The position numbers and the translations under genes are program-made. A stretch of DNA of 64,000 nt from Brevibacterium sp. CCUG 69071. GTDB lineage: Bacteria; Actinomycetota; Actinomycetes; Actinomycetales; Brevibacteriaceae. Location: positions 124,001 through 188,000 of the forward strand of contig NZ_PGFV01000001.1 in the NCBI RefSeq assembly GCF_021023135.1, given 5' to 3'. The notes under the pieces are model-generated. The model searched no databases. It was not told the origin of the DNA and saw nothing but the letters and a program-made list of their open reading frames with translations. Position 1 is the first letter of the stretch; every line of letters starts with the position of its first letter. Below are positions 1 to 8,019 of the stretch, one piece after another.

Positions 1-1
1 C

Positions 2-904
2 CTGCCGGGAGACGCCGCCAAGCGGAAGCTCCTGCGCAGCTCCTTTATGAAGGGGCTCGGAGCACTCATCGTAGAGGCCCTCGATGCCGGTGACGCGATG
101 GGAGCCCGCGACTGGGCGCTGGGCCAGTTGTCTGCCGAGCACGCCGGAGGGATCGAATCAGTCGAGCGGCTGTACTCGGGCACCGTCAAGCATGCCGATC
201 GCCGCGGTCACGAGGCCGAAGAATCGGCTGCCATGCTCGAAGGTCTGGGCGTGCCGGCAACCATGTCGCACGCCGCGGCCCGGTCGCATCAGCTGCTGGC
301 CGCGGAGCTGATCAAGCCGAAGGCGGAGCTGCGGGAAGCATACGCAGATGTTCCGGTGGCGAACATCGGCGACGCGCGGCAGCGCATGGGCATGGTCGAC
401 GGCGGCATTCGCTCGCTCTGGACCGGTGCGAAGGCCGTCGGCTGGGCAAAGACCGTGTGTGTGCCTGCCGGTGACAACAAATTCCTGCACGCTACATTGG
501 ACACCATCGAACCCGGCGACTTCATCGTCGTCAACGGTCAGGGGCACACCGATCGGGCACTGCTGGGTGAACTCATGGCAGAGAGGGCACGGAAGCGCGG
601 GGCTGTCGGGATCGTCGCCGACGGTGCGCTGCGAGACATCAGGGATCTCGAAGAGATGGGGTTCCCCGCCTGGGCTCGCGCCGTCAATCCCTCCGGACCC
701 TATAAGAACGGTCCCGGACAGGTTGACGTCCCGGTGGCCGTCGGCCGGGTCGTCGCCGAACCCGGAGACCTCGTCGTCGCCGACGATGACGGAGTCATCA
801 TTGTTCCAGCGGCCGAGGCAGCCGCGACGCTCGAACTGGCCATATCCGTTCGGGAAGACGAAGCGAACCGCCGCAAGGCGATCATCGGGGGTGACGGCGC
901 ATGA
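2..904 (+). CDS. NAD-dependent dehydrogenase (DUF1932)-RraA aldolase fusion, 5' truncated by window edge
   Basis: The reading frame is open to the first base of the window, so the gene starts upstream and the internal ATG at 47 is not the start. The visible part begins with LRSSFMKGL, which resembles the C-terminal DUF1932 helical domain of 3-hydroxyisobutyrate/6-phosphogluconate dehydrogenase-like proteins and continues for about 95 residues. A complete RraA/HMG-aldolase-type domain follows, with a GHTDRALLGELM segment and the VADGALRD motif whose Arg and Asp contact substrate and metal in that family. I infer a bifunctional enzyme: oxidation of a beta-hydroxy acid, then retro-aldol cleavage or decarboxylation of the keto acid. 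The stop overlaps the next start (ATGA), so translation is probably coupled to the permease. The Rossmann domain should lie off-window. The substrate is unknown. Confidence 0.85.
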   Translation: MPGDAAKRKLLRSSFMKGLGALIVEALDAGDAMGARDWALGQLSAEHAGGIESVERLYSGTVKHADRRGHEAEESAAMLEGLGVPATMSHAAARSHQLLAAELIKPKAELREAYADVPVANIGDARQRMGMVDGGIRSLWTGAKAVGWAKTVCVPAGDNKFLHATLDTIEPGDFIVVNGQGHTDRALLGELMAERARKRGAVGIVADGALRDIRDLEEMGFPAWARAVNPSGPYKNGPGQVDVPVAVGRVVAEPGDLVVADDDGVIIVPAAEAAATLELAISVREDEANRRKAIIGGDGA

Positions 905-2322
905 TGGCCATTCTCGCTCTCGTCGTTTTCATAGCAGTCATCATCGTCTGGAATGCCGTCGTCGGTCGCAATATCGGCGAAGCGATGACTCTCGGCTTCC
1001 TCTCGATCTGCGTGTTGGCCTTCATCTCCGGGACCGGTGAAGGGAACTCGGTGCTCAGTTCCATCTGGGCCTCGGTCTCGGATGCGCTCACCGAAGAGAT
1101 CATGTTCGCCGCTCTCGCATTCGTCTTCGTCTCCTATGTGCTCGAACGCACGCCGGTGCTCACTCAGCTCGTCGATCTGCTCAATTCGCTCCTCGGTCGC
1201 TTCCGCGGCGGTCACCTCTACACGACCACCGTGGCAGGTGCGATCTTCGGTGCGATCGCCCATATCGGTGCGGCGATCACGGCGGCAGTCGGATCGATCA
1301 CGATCCCGTGGATGAAGAAGGCCGGTGTGAAGCCGGAGATCGCGGCGACCGTGGCCTCCGGACTGGCAGGCTTCGGAGTCAGCTTTCCGTTCTCGGGAAC
1401 GATGTTCATCCTCGTCGGTGGGCTTGTGGCTCAGGGAGCGATGGAATCACACGAAATCGTCATGCCGCTGTTCTTCGCAGGTCTGTGGGCTCTCGCGTAT
1501 CGCCTCGTTGTCGCGTTCTGGATCGTGAGGAAGTACAAGATCCCCGCGGTTCCGCCCGAGGATCGGCTGCCGATCCGCACCAGCCTGGCGCAGGGGTGGA
1601 CGACGATCATGCTGATCGTCCCGATCTTCGTGCCGCTGATCATGTCCTTCGGTCCTTTCGCATCGCTTCTCGGCGACTACACCGGGGTCAGTGCCGAGTC
1701 GCAGCCGGGCAAGGAACTCGCCGACGGCACGGTGCTCGACCCGACTCCGCTGGGGATGTCCGATGTGGTCAGCCTGCTGACCTGGATCCCGGTTCTGATG
1801 ATCGTCTTCGTGCTGATTCTGGGCCGCAGATCGTTGCCGAACACCGCTTCGGGGTGGTGGAAGCTTGTGCAAGGCTCGGCGCCGTCGTTCGGAGTCATCG
1901 GCATCACGATCTTCGCGGCGTTCTCTGCGTCCAACCTCCTCGGCGAGATGGGGCTTGCCACCGAACTGGAGTCGCTGCTCTCGCTCCTCGACGTTCCCAA
2001 GTGGCTGATGGCTCTGGCGATCGGGGCGATCATCATCCTCATCGCTGTGCCCCTCACGGCAAGTGCCACGATGGCCGCGATTGGTCCGGTGGCCGTGATG
2101 ACGATGGCCAGCACGGGCATTCCCGTCCCTGTGGCTGCCGCCGCGGCGCTGATCTTCGCCTCCACGGAGGGAGCGTCCCCGCCGTCGGGAGCGCCGATCT
2201 ACGTGGCAGCCGGCATCGCCGAGGTGAATCCGGGCAAGACCTTCGTTCCTCTCCTCAAGTACTACTGCGTCCCGCTGCTGGGGGTGGGTACTCTCATCGC
2301 CCTCCAGATCCTGCCCATCTGA
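901..2322 (+). CDS. TRAP-type DctM-like large permease
   Basis: This is a 473-residue polytopic membrane protein with about 12 hydrophobic segments. The stretch TVAGAIFGAIAHIGAAI, then WMKKAGVKPEIAATVASGL, matches the DctM large-subunit pattern, and the C-terminal STEGASPPSGAPIYVAAG is also DctM-like. It should form the ion-coupled channel for an organic acid in the cytoplasmic membrane. It overlaps the upstream fusion enzyme by 4 bp and is followed 31 bp later by a two-helix protein. There is no DctP binding protein and no normal DctQ in the visible part of the operon, which is unusual for TRAP. It could instead be a related IT-superfamily carrier that works alone. The likely substrate is the hydroxy- or keto-acid handled by the flanking enzymes. 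Confidence 0.8.
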   Translation: MMAILALVVFIAVIIVWNAVVGRNIGEAMTLGFLSICVLAFISGTGEGNSVLSSIWASVSDALTEEIMFAALAFVFVSYVLERTPVLTQLVDLLNSLLGRFRGGHLYTTTVAGAIFGAIAHIGAAITAAVGSITIPWMKKAGVKPEIAATVASGLAGFGVSFPFSGTMFILVGGLVAQGAMESHEIVMPLFFAGLWALAYRLVVAFWIVRKYKIPAVPPEDRLPIRTSLAQGWTTIMLIVPIFVPLIMSFGPFASLLGDYTGVSAESQPGKELADGTVLDPTPLGMSDVVSLLTWIPVLMIVFVLILGRRSLPNTASGWWKLVQGSAPSFGVIGITIFAAFSASNLLGEMGLATELESLLSLLDVPKWLMALAIGAIIILIAVPLTASATMAAIGPVAVMTMASTGIPVPVAAAAALIFASTEGASPPSGAPIYVAAGIAEVNPGKTFVPLLKYYCVPLLGVGTLIALQILPI

Positions 2323-2353
2323 TTCGACCGATCTTCCGAAAGGAGCTTGAAAA

Positions 2354-2629
2354 ATGACTGATGACACTATTGACCCCACTCCTACGGGACGAAGCGGCTT
2401 CGCCGCAGTCTGTTCTCATCTCTTCGCAGTCTCGACAGTGCTGTTCCTCCTTGCCGGAGCGGTGATCGTCGTCTGTCAGATCGTCCTCATCGTTGCCGCA
2501 CAGGGAATGGTCGCGATCGATGTCGCCGAGGCGGTTGGGCCGTATGCCTTCGGCACCTCCTCCGTGGCCGGCCTGCTGGCCTTCGTGCTCACCTACTTCA
2601 ACAAGGGAGAATCGAAGGATGGCGAATAG
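2354..2629 (+). CDS. Small two-helix membrane protein, possible transporter partner
   Basis: The product is 91 residues with two clear hydrophobic segments (about residues 27-50 and 56-80), short polar ends and a charged tail. A good ribosome site (AAAGGAGC) precedes the ATG. It sits between the DctM-like permease and the cyclase gene, whose ATG lies 11 bp inside this gene, so all three are probably translated together. A DctQ small subunit normally has four helices and about 160 residues, so this could be a minimal substitute, but I do not recognise a named family. Its conserved position in the operon is the main reason to link it to transport. Confidence 0.75.
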   Translation: MTDDTIDPTPTGRSGFAAVCSHLFAVSTVLFLLAGAVIVVCQIVLIVAAQGMVAIDVAEAVGPYAFGTSSVAGLLAFVLTYFNKGESKDGE

Positions 2630-3590
2630 ATTTCCCAGCTATGACGAACTCAGTGACAACAGCCCCTCCGGCTCGTCCTGGGGAGTGTTCGCCGATGATC
2701 CGGGAAGAGGCACCGCCAATTTCGCCGGTCCTGCGGAAGTCGTTTCCGCGGCCGCCGGGGTCAGCAGAGGGGCGGTGTTCAACCTGGACTATGCTCTCAA
2801 TGCCTTCGACCCGCCGATGGCCAGGGCGCGGCGGGCCCCTGACCACGAGATCTTGTCCGCCCATTCCGAATCCCGCGATGATGTCCTGCATGAGTTCTAT
2901 CTGCAGGCCAGCTCGCAGGTCGACGGTCTGAGACACCGTCGCGCATCCGGGCACGGCTTCTACAACGGGGTCGCCGATGAGAAGATCGCTGCCGGAACAC
3001 CTGCTCTCGGCGTACAGGAATGGGCGGAGAAGCCGATCGTCGGCCGTGGACTCCTCCTCGATATCGCCGGTCTCCTCGCCGAGGCGGGTACGCCCCTCGA
3101 CCACAGCTCAGGTCCGACGATCGAGATCGAACATCTCGAGGCCGCCTGTGTGCGCCAGGGAGTCTCGGTCGAGCCCGGAGACATTCTGATGGTTAACACC
3201 GGGTGGGCCGAATGGTTCATCGCTGCATCGAACGAACTCCGTGAGGAGGTGCGCAGCGGGAGGAGGGCGACCGGCTTCCGCCAATCGCGCGAGTTGGCGA
3301 GGTGGATCTGGGATTATCAGATCGCCGTCTTCGCCACGGACACCTTCGCGGTCGAAGTCCTGCCGGTGCGCCCGGACAGCGACTTCCTCGATTCCGCGCC
3401 CGAGGACAAGGGAATGATGCATCAGGAGCTCATCGCCAAGCTCGGTGTGCCCCTCGGTGAGCTGTGGAATCTGCAGCCGCTGCTTGACGATTCAGTGGCG
3501 ACCGACCGCTGGGATGCTCTGTGCGTGGTCAAACCGCTCAACCTCGTCGGGGGAGTGGGATCGCCTCCGAATGCGACCGCCATTCGGTGA
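2619..3590 (+). CDS. Cyclase-family metal hydrolase (kynurenine formamidase-like fold)
   Basis: The protein is 323 residues from the ATG at 2619, chosen because AAGGGAGA sits 8 bp upstream and translation from it gives MANRFPSYDEL, a usual N terminus for this family. A longer in-frame start upstream would overlap most of the previous gene. The region SSQVDGLRHRRASGHGFYNG occupies the position of the metal-binding HxGTHxDxPxH signature in its cyclase variant (Q-x-D-x-x-x-H), and VEPGDILMVNTGW is a typical second motif. Members hydrolyse amides, esters or lactones with zinc or manganese. Placed last in the operon, it probably opens or deacylates the transported compound. The exact substrate cannot be read from sequence. 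Confidence 0.82.
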   Translation: MANRFPSYDELSDNSPSGSSWGVFADDPGRGTANFAGPAEVVSAAAGVSRGAVFNLDYALNAFDPPMARARRAPDHEILSAHSESRDDVLHEFYLQASSQVDGLRHRRASGHGFYNGVADEKIAAGTPALGVQEWAEKPIVGRGLLLDIAGLLAEAGTPLDHSSGPTIEIEHLEAACVRQGVSVEPGDILMVNTGWAEWFIAASNELREEVRSGRRATGFRQSRELARWIWDYQIAVFATDTFAVEVLPVRPDSDFLDSAPEDKGMMHQELIAKLGVPLGELWNLQPLLDDSVATDRWDALCVVKPLNLVGGVGSPPNATAIR

Positions 3591-3602
3591 AGTCTGAGCG
3601 AA

Positions 3603-3845
3603 TCAGCGGTCTTCGAGTTCGCCTTCGGATCGATCGCCGGCGTTGCGACGTCGTCGGCGGTCGATCCAGATCGCCAGTCCGGTGCCCACGATGCCGAAGG
3701 CCGGCATCATCGTGCCCAGAAGCTTGCCGAGGATCGAAGCCGAGCCCGTATCGTCGATGAGCAGCGGGGCCAGAAGGTCTTGCAGGATGACTGCCAGGAG
3801 CAGCCCGCCGATGAGGCCGAGTATCCCGATTCCGATGGCTCGCAT
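3603..3845 (-). CDS. Small membrane protein, hypothetical
   Basis: An 80-residue product has two hydrophobic helices (about residues 4-25 and 45-62), followed by a basic run DRRRRRN and an acidic tail. The start is supported by AAAGGA about 8 bp upstream. The size and glycine-rich first helix recall GlsB/YeaQ/YmgE-type small envelope proteins, but the second half does not match that family well. It ends 12 bp from the convergent cyclase gene and is transcribed after the 150-residue membrane protein upstream (gap 64 bp). Function unknown. Confidence 0.6.
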   Translation of the reverse strand: MRAIGIGILGLIGGLLLAVILQDLLAPLLIDDTGSASILGKLLGTMMPAFGIVGTGLAIWIDRRRRRNAGDRSEGELEDR

Positions 3846-3909
3846 GCATGGTCCTTTCTGCTGAAGGCGTCGCGAGCGCCTGGTGGCAATTGACCGCTCG
3901 CTCGGCTCG

Positions 3910-4362
3910 TCACTGACTTTCGGAGGAGACCGCTGTTCCTCTGAGGCGCTGCAGCCCGAGGGCGATGACTCCGGTGGCGAGGCCCCAGATGAGATTGGTC
4001 AACACCATGGGAACGATCGCGATCGGATTCGCCAGAGGCCCGTCGAGTCGACCGTCGAGGATCGGTGAGAGCACTGCGCTGAGGGCGGTCGCTGCCACGG
4101 CATAGACCAGCCCTGCCAGAACGAGGGTAAGCACCGGTCGAGGCGTTCGGCTGAGTCCGACGATGGCGATCCATGCCGCCGATATGCCGAGGGTGAGCAG
4201 TATCGGTACTGCCGGTGAGGTGTCGACGCCTGTCTGGTTCATGATGATTCTGCTCAAGGGGCGGACGAGAGCCAGAGCGCCGAGTCCGAGAATGAGGGAC
4301 CAGTGGAGATTTCGCATCTTTTCCATGTCCACAACGTTATTGAGCGCGAGACGGTCTGCCAT
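3910..4362 (-). CDS. Hypothetical four-helix membrane protein
   Basis: The 150-residue protein has about four hydrophobic segments (near residues 18-35, 48-66, 72-93 and 105-128) and no recognised motif. In-frame ATGs at 4326 and 4317 are possible alternative starts; none has a strong ribosome site, so the N terminus is uncertain. It probably shares a transcript with the smaller membrane protein at 3603-3845. No function can be assigned. Confidence 0.6.
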   Translation of the reverse strand: MADRLALNNVVDMEKMRNLHWSLILGLGALALVRPLSRIIMNQTGVDTSPAVPILLTLGISAAWIAIVGLSRTPRPVLTLVLAGLVYAVAATALSAVLSPILDGRLDGPLANPIAIVPMVLTNLIWGLATGVIALGLQRLRGTAVSSESQ

Positions 4363-4500
4363 CGGCCTGGGCGAGTTATGATCCCCTCTTGGTGCGCACA
4401 GCGTTCTACGTCGAGAGGCGATGGTCTTTCGGAGTCGAATGCGAACCGGTGCGGGCGCCCCTCGTTACTCCACCGGAGCGTGCGTCGATAGGGTGGAGCC

Positions 4501-4998
4501 ATGAAGACCCGCGCTCGTATCGTTTCGACCGTTGCCGCGCTTGCGGTGCTCGCGCTTGGCGGCTGCGCCTCCGATGACGGCAGTGACCAAGATGATGTGA
4601 GCGGACAGACCGCCGAGATCCCTTCCGGTGATTTTGCGAGCACTCAGGACATGGAAGACTTCCTCACCAACAGCATCGACGATGTCGACGTGCACCGCGA
4701 ATCCGAGACCAACCCGGACTTCGACGCCGCCAAGGACGCTGACCGTCTGCACGTCGAGTTCCCCTCGGCGGGGAAGAAGGGGACGGACCAGAAGGCCTCG
4801 GCTGATGCGGTCCAAGCCTCGGGAGTTGCCACCTTCGACTACGACGTCCTCATGATCACCGGAACCACAGACACCGGAACCTGGTCGTATATGTACAGTT
4901 CCGACAACGTCGCCGAACTGACTGCCGATGACGCCGTGGTCGAAGCTGATTCAGTCTGGGAGCACGCCGATCAGGATTTCGACTCTGTGCACAGATGA
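4501..4998 (+). CDS. Hypothetical lipoprotein
   Basis: This 165-residue protein opens with a basic n-region, a short hydrophobic core and the lipobox ALGGC at about residues 18-22, followed by an Asp/Ser-rich linker, so it should be lipid-anchored on the outer face of the membrane. GGTGGAG lies 4 bp before the ATG. The mature part is acidic, has no cysteines, and contains an alternating strand-like region ending in a WSYMYSSDN motif. No known domain is recognised. It stands alone, with the next gene convergent. Confidence 0.65.
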   Translation: MKTRARIVSTVAALAVLALGGCASDDGSDQDDVSGQTAEIPSGDFASTQDMEDFLTNSIDDVDVHRESETNPDFDAAKDADRLHVEFPSAGKKGTDQKASADAVQASGVATFDYDVLMITGTTDTGTWSYMYSSDNVAELTADDAVVEADSVWEHADQDFDSVHR

Positions 4999-5003
4999 GC
5001 ACC

Positions 5004-5047
5004 GTTCAGCAATCGGGGCCGACTGCCGGCATGGCGAAATGCTGAAC
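5004..5047. terminator. Possible hairpin between convergent genes
   Basis: GTTCAGCA at 5004-5011 is the reverse complement of TGCTGAAC at 5040-5047, giving an 8-bp stem around a 28-base loop that itself contains GCCG...CGGC. It lies just after the lipoprotein stop. There is no T tract and the loop is long, so this is a weak terminator call. Confidence 0.3.
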
Positions 5048-5048
5048 G

Positions 5049-5138
5049 TCAGTAGCGCTCGTCCTTGACCACGGCAAAGTCCCTGACTTCATCGGAGAGA
5101 CCGAGGTCGGAAGCGCCCGTCGACTCGACCGGGATCAT
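5049..5138 (-). CDS. Possible 29-codon ORF or gene remnant
   Basis: On the minus strand, ATG at 5138 opens a 29-residue frame (MIPVESTGASDLGLSDEV, then RDFAVVKDERY) ending with TGA at 5049. Third codon positions are mostly G or C, as in the real genes nearby. It lies 50 bp after the alcohol dehydrogenase stop and could be co-transcribed. No ribosome site is visible and no family is recognised. It may equally be the tail of a decayed gene. Confidence 0.25.
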   Translation of the reverse strand: MIPVESTGASDLGLSDEVRDFAVVKDERY

Positions 5139-5187
5139 CGGGCCGAGCCGACGGGACGCATGTGGAACGTGTCAGCTCACGGTCTGG

Positions 5188-6249
5188 TCAGGCCCGGGGG
5201 TCGACGATGATCTTCACATGCCGTTCGTTGTTGCTGATGAGTTCGTCGAAGCCGCCGCTGACCAGTTCGTCGAGTGCGATCCGGCCGGTGATGAACGGGG
5301 CAAGGTCGAGTCTGCCGCTGCCCACCAGTTCGATCGTGGCGGGATGGTCCCCGGAATAGCCGATGGTTCCCCGCAGGTCGATCTCCTTGAGCACGAGCTT
5401 GGGCATGTCGACCTCGGGCTTGTGCCCCCAGATGGAGACGTTGACGATGACTGCGCCCGGGCGGACTGCGTCGAGGAGCATATCGAGAACGACAGGTACT
5501 GACGAGCATTCGAAGCCGACATCGGCACCCTCGCCGCCGGTGAGTTCGCGGACTCTCTCGGCCACGTCGCCCTCTCGCGGATCGAGCACCTCGTCGGCCA
5601 CTCCCGTCGAACGTGCCATCGTCTTCCGTGCCTCGGAGAGTTCCGAGATGTAGACGGTGAGCCCTTCGGCCTTGAGCACCGCAGCGGTGAGCAGACCGAT
5701 GGGCCCTGCTCCGCCGACAATCGCGACCTGCCCGGACTTCGCGCCGGAACGCACGACGGCATGATGGGCAACCGACAGCGGTTCGATGAGGGCGGCCTGG
5801 TCGAGCGGAATATCGCCGATCGGATGGACCCAGCGACGTTCGACGACGATCTTCTCCGCCAGCCCGCCTCCGCGGCCTCCGAGGCCGATGAAGTTCATGT
5901 CCTTGGAGAGCTGATAGCTCTGCCCGATGCTGGTGTCGACATCGTCGCCGATGATGTAGGGCTCGACGACGACGTTCTGTCCCACCTCGAGATCGGTCAC
6001 TCCTTCGCCGAGTCCGGTGATGGTGCCGGAGAACTCGTGTCCCATGGTCACGGGGGCCGATTCACCCGAGATCGGATGCGGATGGCCGGCCGGAGGGACG
6101 AAGATCGGGCCTTCGAGATACTCGTGGAGATCGGTGCCGCAGATGCCGCACCAAGCGACATCGATGGCCACGCTTCCCGCTTGCAGCTCGGGTTCGGGAA
6201 TGTCCTCGATGCGGATGTCATTGCGGTCGTAGAAACGTGCTGCCTTCAT
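5188..6249 (-). CDS. Zinc-dependent alcohol dehydrogenase, 2,3-butanediol dehydrogenase-like
   Basis: The 353-residue enzyme is a medium-chain dehydrogenase. It has the catalytic-zinc region CGICGTDLHEYLEGP, then GHEFSG, the NAD-binding GGAGPIGLL turn near residue 180, and the late IGYSGDHPATIELV block seen in butanediol/sorbitol-type enzymes. The structural-zinc cysteine loop is missing, as is usual for the butanediol subgroup. The ATG at 6249 was chosen for its strong GAAAGGGCAG ribosome site; an upstream ATG at 6330 would add 27 unrelated residues. It follows a RraA gene by 153 bp on the same strand. It probably oxidises a vicinal diol or hydroxy acid. The exact substrate is open. Confidence 0.85.
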   Translation of the reverse strand: MKAARFYDRNDIRIEDIPEPELQAGSVAIDVAWCGICGTDLHEYLEGPIFVPPAGHPHPISGESAPVTMGHEFSGTITGLGEGVTDLEVGQNVVVEPYIIGDDVDTSIGQSYQLSKDMNFIGLGGRGGGLAEKIVVERRWVHPIGDIPLDQAALIEPLSVAHHAVVRSGAKSGQVAIVGGAGPIGLLTAAVLKAEGLTVYISELSEARKTMARSTGVADEVLDPREGDVAERVRELTGGEGADVGFECSSVPVVLDMLLDAVRPGAVIVNVSIWGHKPEVDMPKLVLKEIDLRGTIGYSGDHPATIELVGSGRLDLAPFITGRIALDELVSGGFDELISNNERHVKIIVDPRA

Positions 6250-6402
6250 GGGGTCTGCCCTTTCGTCGGTGACTGCGAATCCTGTCGTGTCTTCTGACAC
6301 GACTCTATTTCCCTCAGCCGCCCCGTGCATCGGAGGTTTCTCGTCAGATGAGAACCTGTGCCCCGCGCCGACGGAAGCGGTCAGATGTGGAAGAGGTCCC
6401 GT

Positions 6403-6870
6403 CTACTTCTCCACCACGACACCGTCTGCGTCGACGAAGACCATGGCGCCGGGACGGATCGTGGCTCCACCGATCTCGACGGTGATGTCGACCTCGCCCT
6501 CGCCGTTCTTCGCGCTCTTGCGGGGATTGCTCGCCAGTGCCCTGATGCCCAGGTCGAGTTCGGACAGAGCCTCACGGTCACGCACCGCACCGTTGATGAC
6601 GACTCCGACCCAACCGTTGTTCACCGCCGCCTCGGCGATCATGTCGCCCATCAGGGCGGTCGCGATCGAACCGCCGCCGTCGACGATGAGCACGGCACCA
6701 TCCCCGGGTTCTGCCAGGGTCGACTTCACCAGGGCGTTGTCCTCGTAGCAGCGGATGGTCCGTGCCGGGCCCGAGAACGACCGGATCGACCCGAAATCGG
6801 TGAAATCGAGAGCGATCGAATAGAGATCCGGACCGCGGTCGTCCCAGAGATCGGCGGTTGACACTGTCAT
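6403..6870 (-). CDS. RraA-family 4-hydroxy-4-methyl-2-oxoglutarate aldolase-like protein
   Basis: At 155 residues it has the normal length of a stand-alone RraA protein. The segment GDGAVLIVDGGGSIATALMG and the motif VVINGAVRD, including the Arg-Asp pair that binds substrate and metal in class II HMG/CHA aldolases, are intact. In actinobacteria such proteins are more likely aldolase/oxaloacetate decarboxylases than RNase E inhibitors (family knowledge). GAGGAGC precedes the ATG. It lies between the D-cysteine desulfhydrase-like gene (82 bp upstream) and the alcohol dehydrogenase. A second RraA domain occurs at 2-904, again beside a dehydrogenase. Confidence 0.88.
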   Translation of the reverse strand: MTVSTADLWDDRGPDLYSIALDFTDFGSIRSFSGPARTIRCYEDNALVKSTLAEPGDGAVLIVDGGGSIATALMGDMIAEAAVNNGWVGVVINGAVRDREALSELDLGIRALASNPRKSAKNGEGEVDITVEIGGATIRPGAMVFVDADGVVVEK

Positions 6871-6951
6871 CTGTGCTCCTCATTCGCAATCTGTGTCATC
6901 GTATAAGTGCTCGGACGCCCCGCGCCTTCGCACCTTCTCTGCCATTATCGA

Positions 6952-7977
6952 TCAGGCCAAAGCCTGCGCGCGAGCGTAGAGGCCGGGGACTCCACCGGAA
7001 TGGATGAAGACGATGTCGTCGTCGGGACCGAACCGTCCCGAACGGACCAGATCGACCAGCCCCGCGGCGGCCTTGCCGGTGTAGACAGGGTCGAGCACGA
7101 TGCCTTCGGTGCGCGCGAAGAGTCTGAGGGCTTCGACCATCTCGGGTGTGGGCAACGCATAGCCCGGCCCCACGTAGTCCCCGAGACCGACCACCGCCTC
7201 GGGCGGAACGTCGGGCAGTTCGAGGAACGACGCTGTCTCGGCCACGAGCCCGGCGATCTTGGGTTCCTGCTCCGCGCGCGTGCGGCTGACGTTGATCCCG
7301 ATCACGGGGAAGCGATTGTCGGAACCGTGGAACCCGACGATGAGACCGGCCTGCATTCCGGCCGACCCGCTCGGGCACACGATGCTCGGGGACTCGAGCC
7401 CCGCCTCGGCGAATTGGGGGAGCAGTTCCTGAGCGCAATCGACATAGCCAAGCGCGCCGGTGACGTTCGATCCGCCGACAGGAATGACATAGGGGCGACT
7501 CCCGCGGCCCTCCAGCTCACCGGCCAATTCCTGGGTCCGGGCGGGCAGATCCGTGCCATGGGGATGGACGTCGACTGAATCGGCGCCGAGGAGGTCGAAG
7601 AGCAGGAAATTTCCTGTGTACTCGGGAGGGTTGCCACCCGATTCGGTAGGAATCGGATCGCCTTCGGGTCCAAGATCCTCCTCGAGCACGAGATGGCAAG
7701 CGAGTCCCTCGCGCCTGGCTGCAGCGAGCGTGAGCCGGCAGTGGTTGGACTGCACCCCGCCCATGGTGACGAGGGTGTCGGCACCATGGGCGAGGGCATC
7801 GGCGATGAGGAATTCGAGCTTGCGGGTCTTGTTTCCGCCTTGGGCCAGGCCCAACAGGTCATCGCGTTTGATCCAGATTCGCGGCCCATTCAGCTCGGTG
7901 CTGAGCCGGTCAAGCTGCTCGATCGGGGTAGGGCCGGCTGTGTAGTGGCGACGGGGGACTGCGCTGAGATCGGTCAT
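6952..7977 (-). CDS. dcyD: D-cysteine desulfhydrase / ACC deaminase-family PLP enzyme
   Basis: The 341-residue protein belongs to fold-type II PLP enzymes. It shows WIKRDDLLGLAQGGNKTRKL, where the Lys of GGNK carries PLP, followed by MGGVQSNHCRLTLAAAR, the standard order for D-cysteine desulfhydrase and ACC deaminase. The C-terminal IVLDPVYTGKAAAGL and FIHSGGVPGLY are also typical. It should convert D-cysteine to pyruvate, sulfide and ammonia, in the cytosol. A TAGGCT box ends 8 bp before the ATG, suggesting leaderless transcription. It is the first of three minus-strand genes. Separation from ACC deaminase rests on overall resemblance only, so the symbol is tentative. Confidence 0.78.
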   Translation of the reverse strand: MTDLSAVPRRHYTAGPTPIEQLDRLSTELNGPRIWIKRDDLLGLAQGGNKTRKLEFLIADALAHGADTLVTMGGVQSNHCRLTLAAARREGLACHLVLEEDLGPEGDPIPTESGGNPPEYTGNFLLFDLLGADSVDVHPHGTDLPARTQELAGELEGRGSRPYVIPVGGSNVTGALGYVDCAQELLPQFAEAGLESPSIVCPSGSAGMQAGLIVGFHGSDNRFPVIGINVSRTRAEQEPKIAGLVAETASFLELPDVPPEAVVGLGDYVGPGYALPTPEMVEALRLFARTEGIVLDPVYTGKAAAGLVDLVRSGRFGPDDDIVFIHSGGVPGLYARAQALA

Positions 7978-8019
7978 GTCTCAGAAGCCTACTGCCGTGC
8001 CTCGGCGGTCGACCAGGGC

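Noticed and set aside
47-49. ATG at 47 as the start of the first gene
   Set aside because: The frame is open to base 2 and upstream codons (LPGDAAKRKLLRSSF) already match the DUF1932 family, so the ATG is internal.
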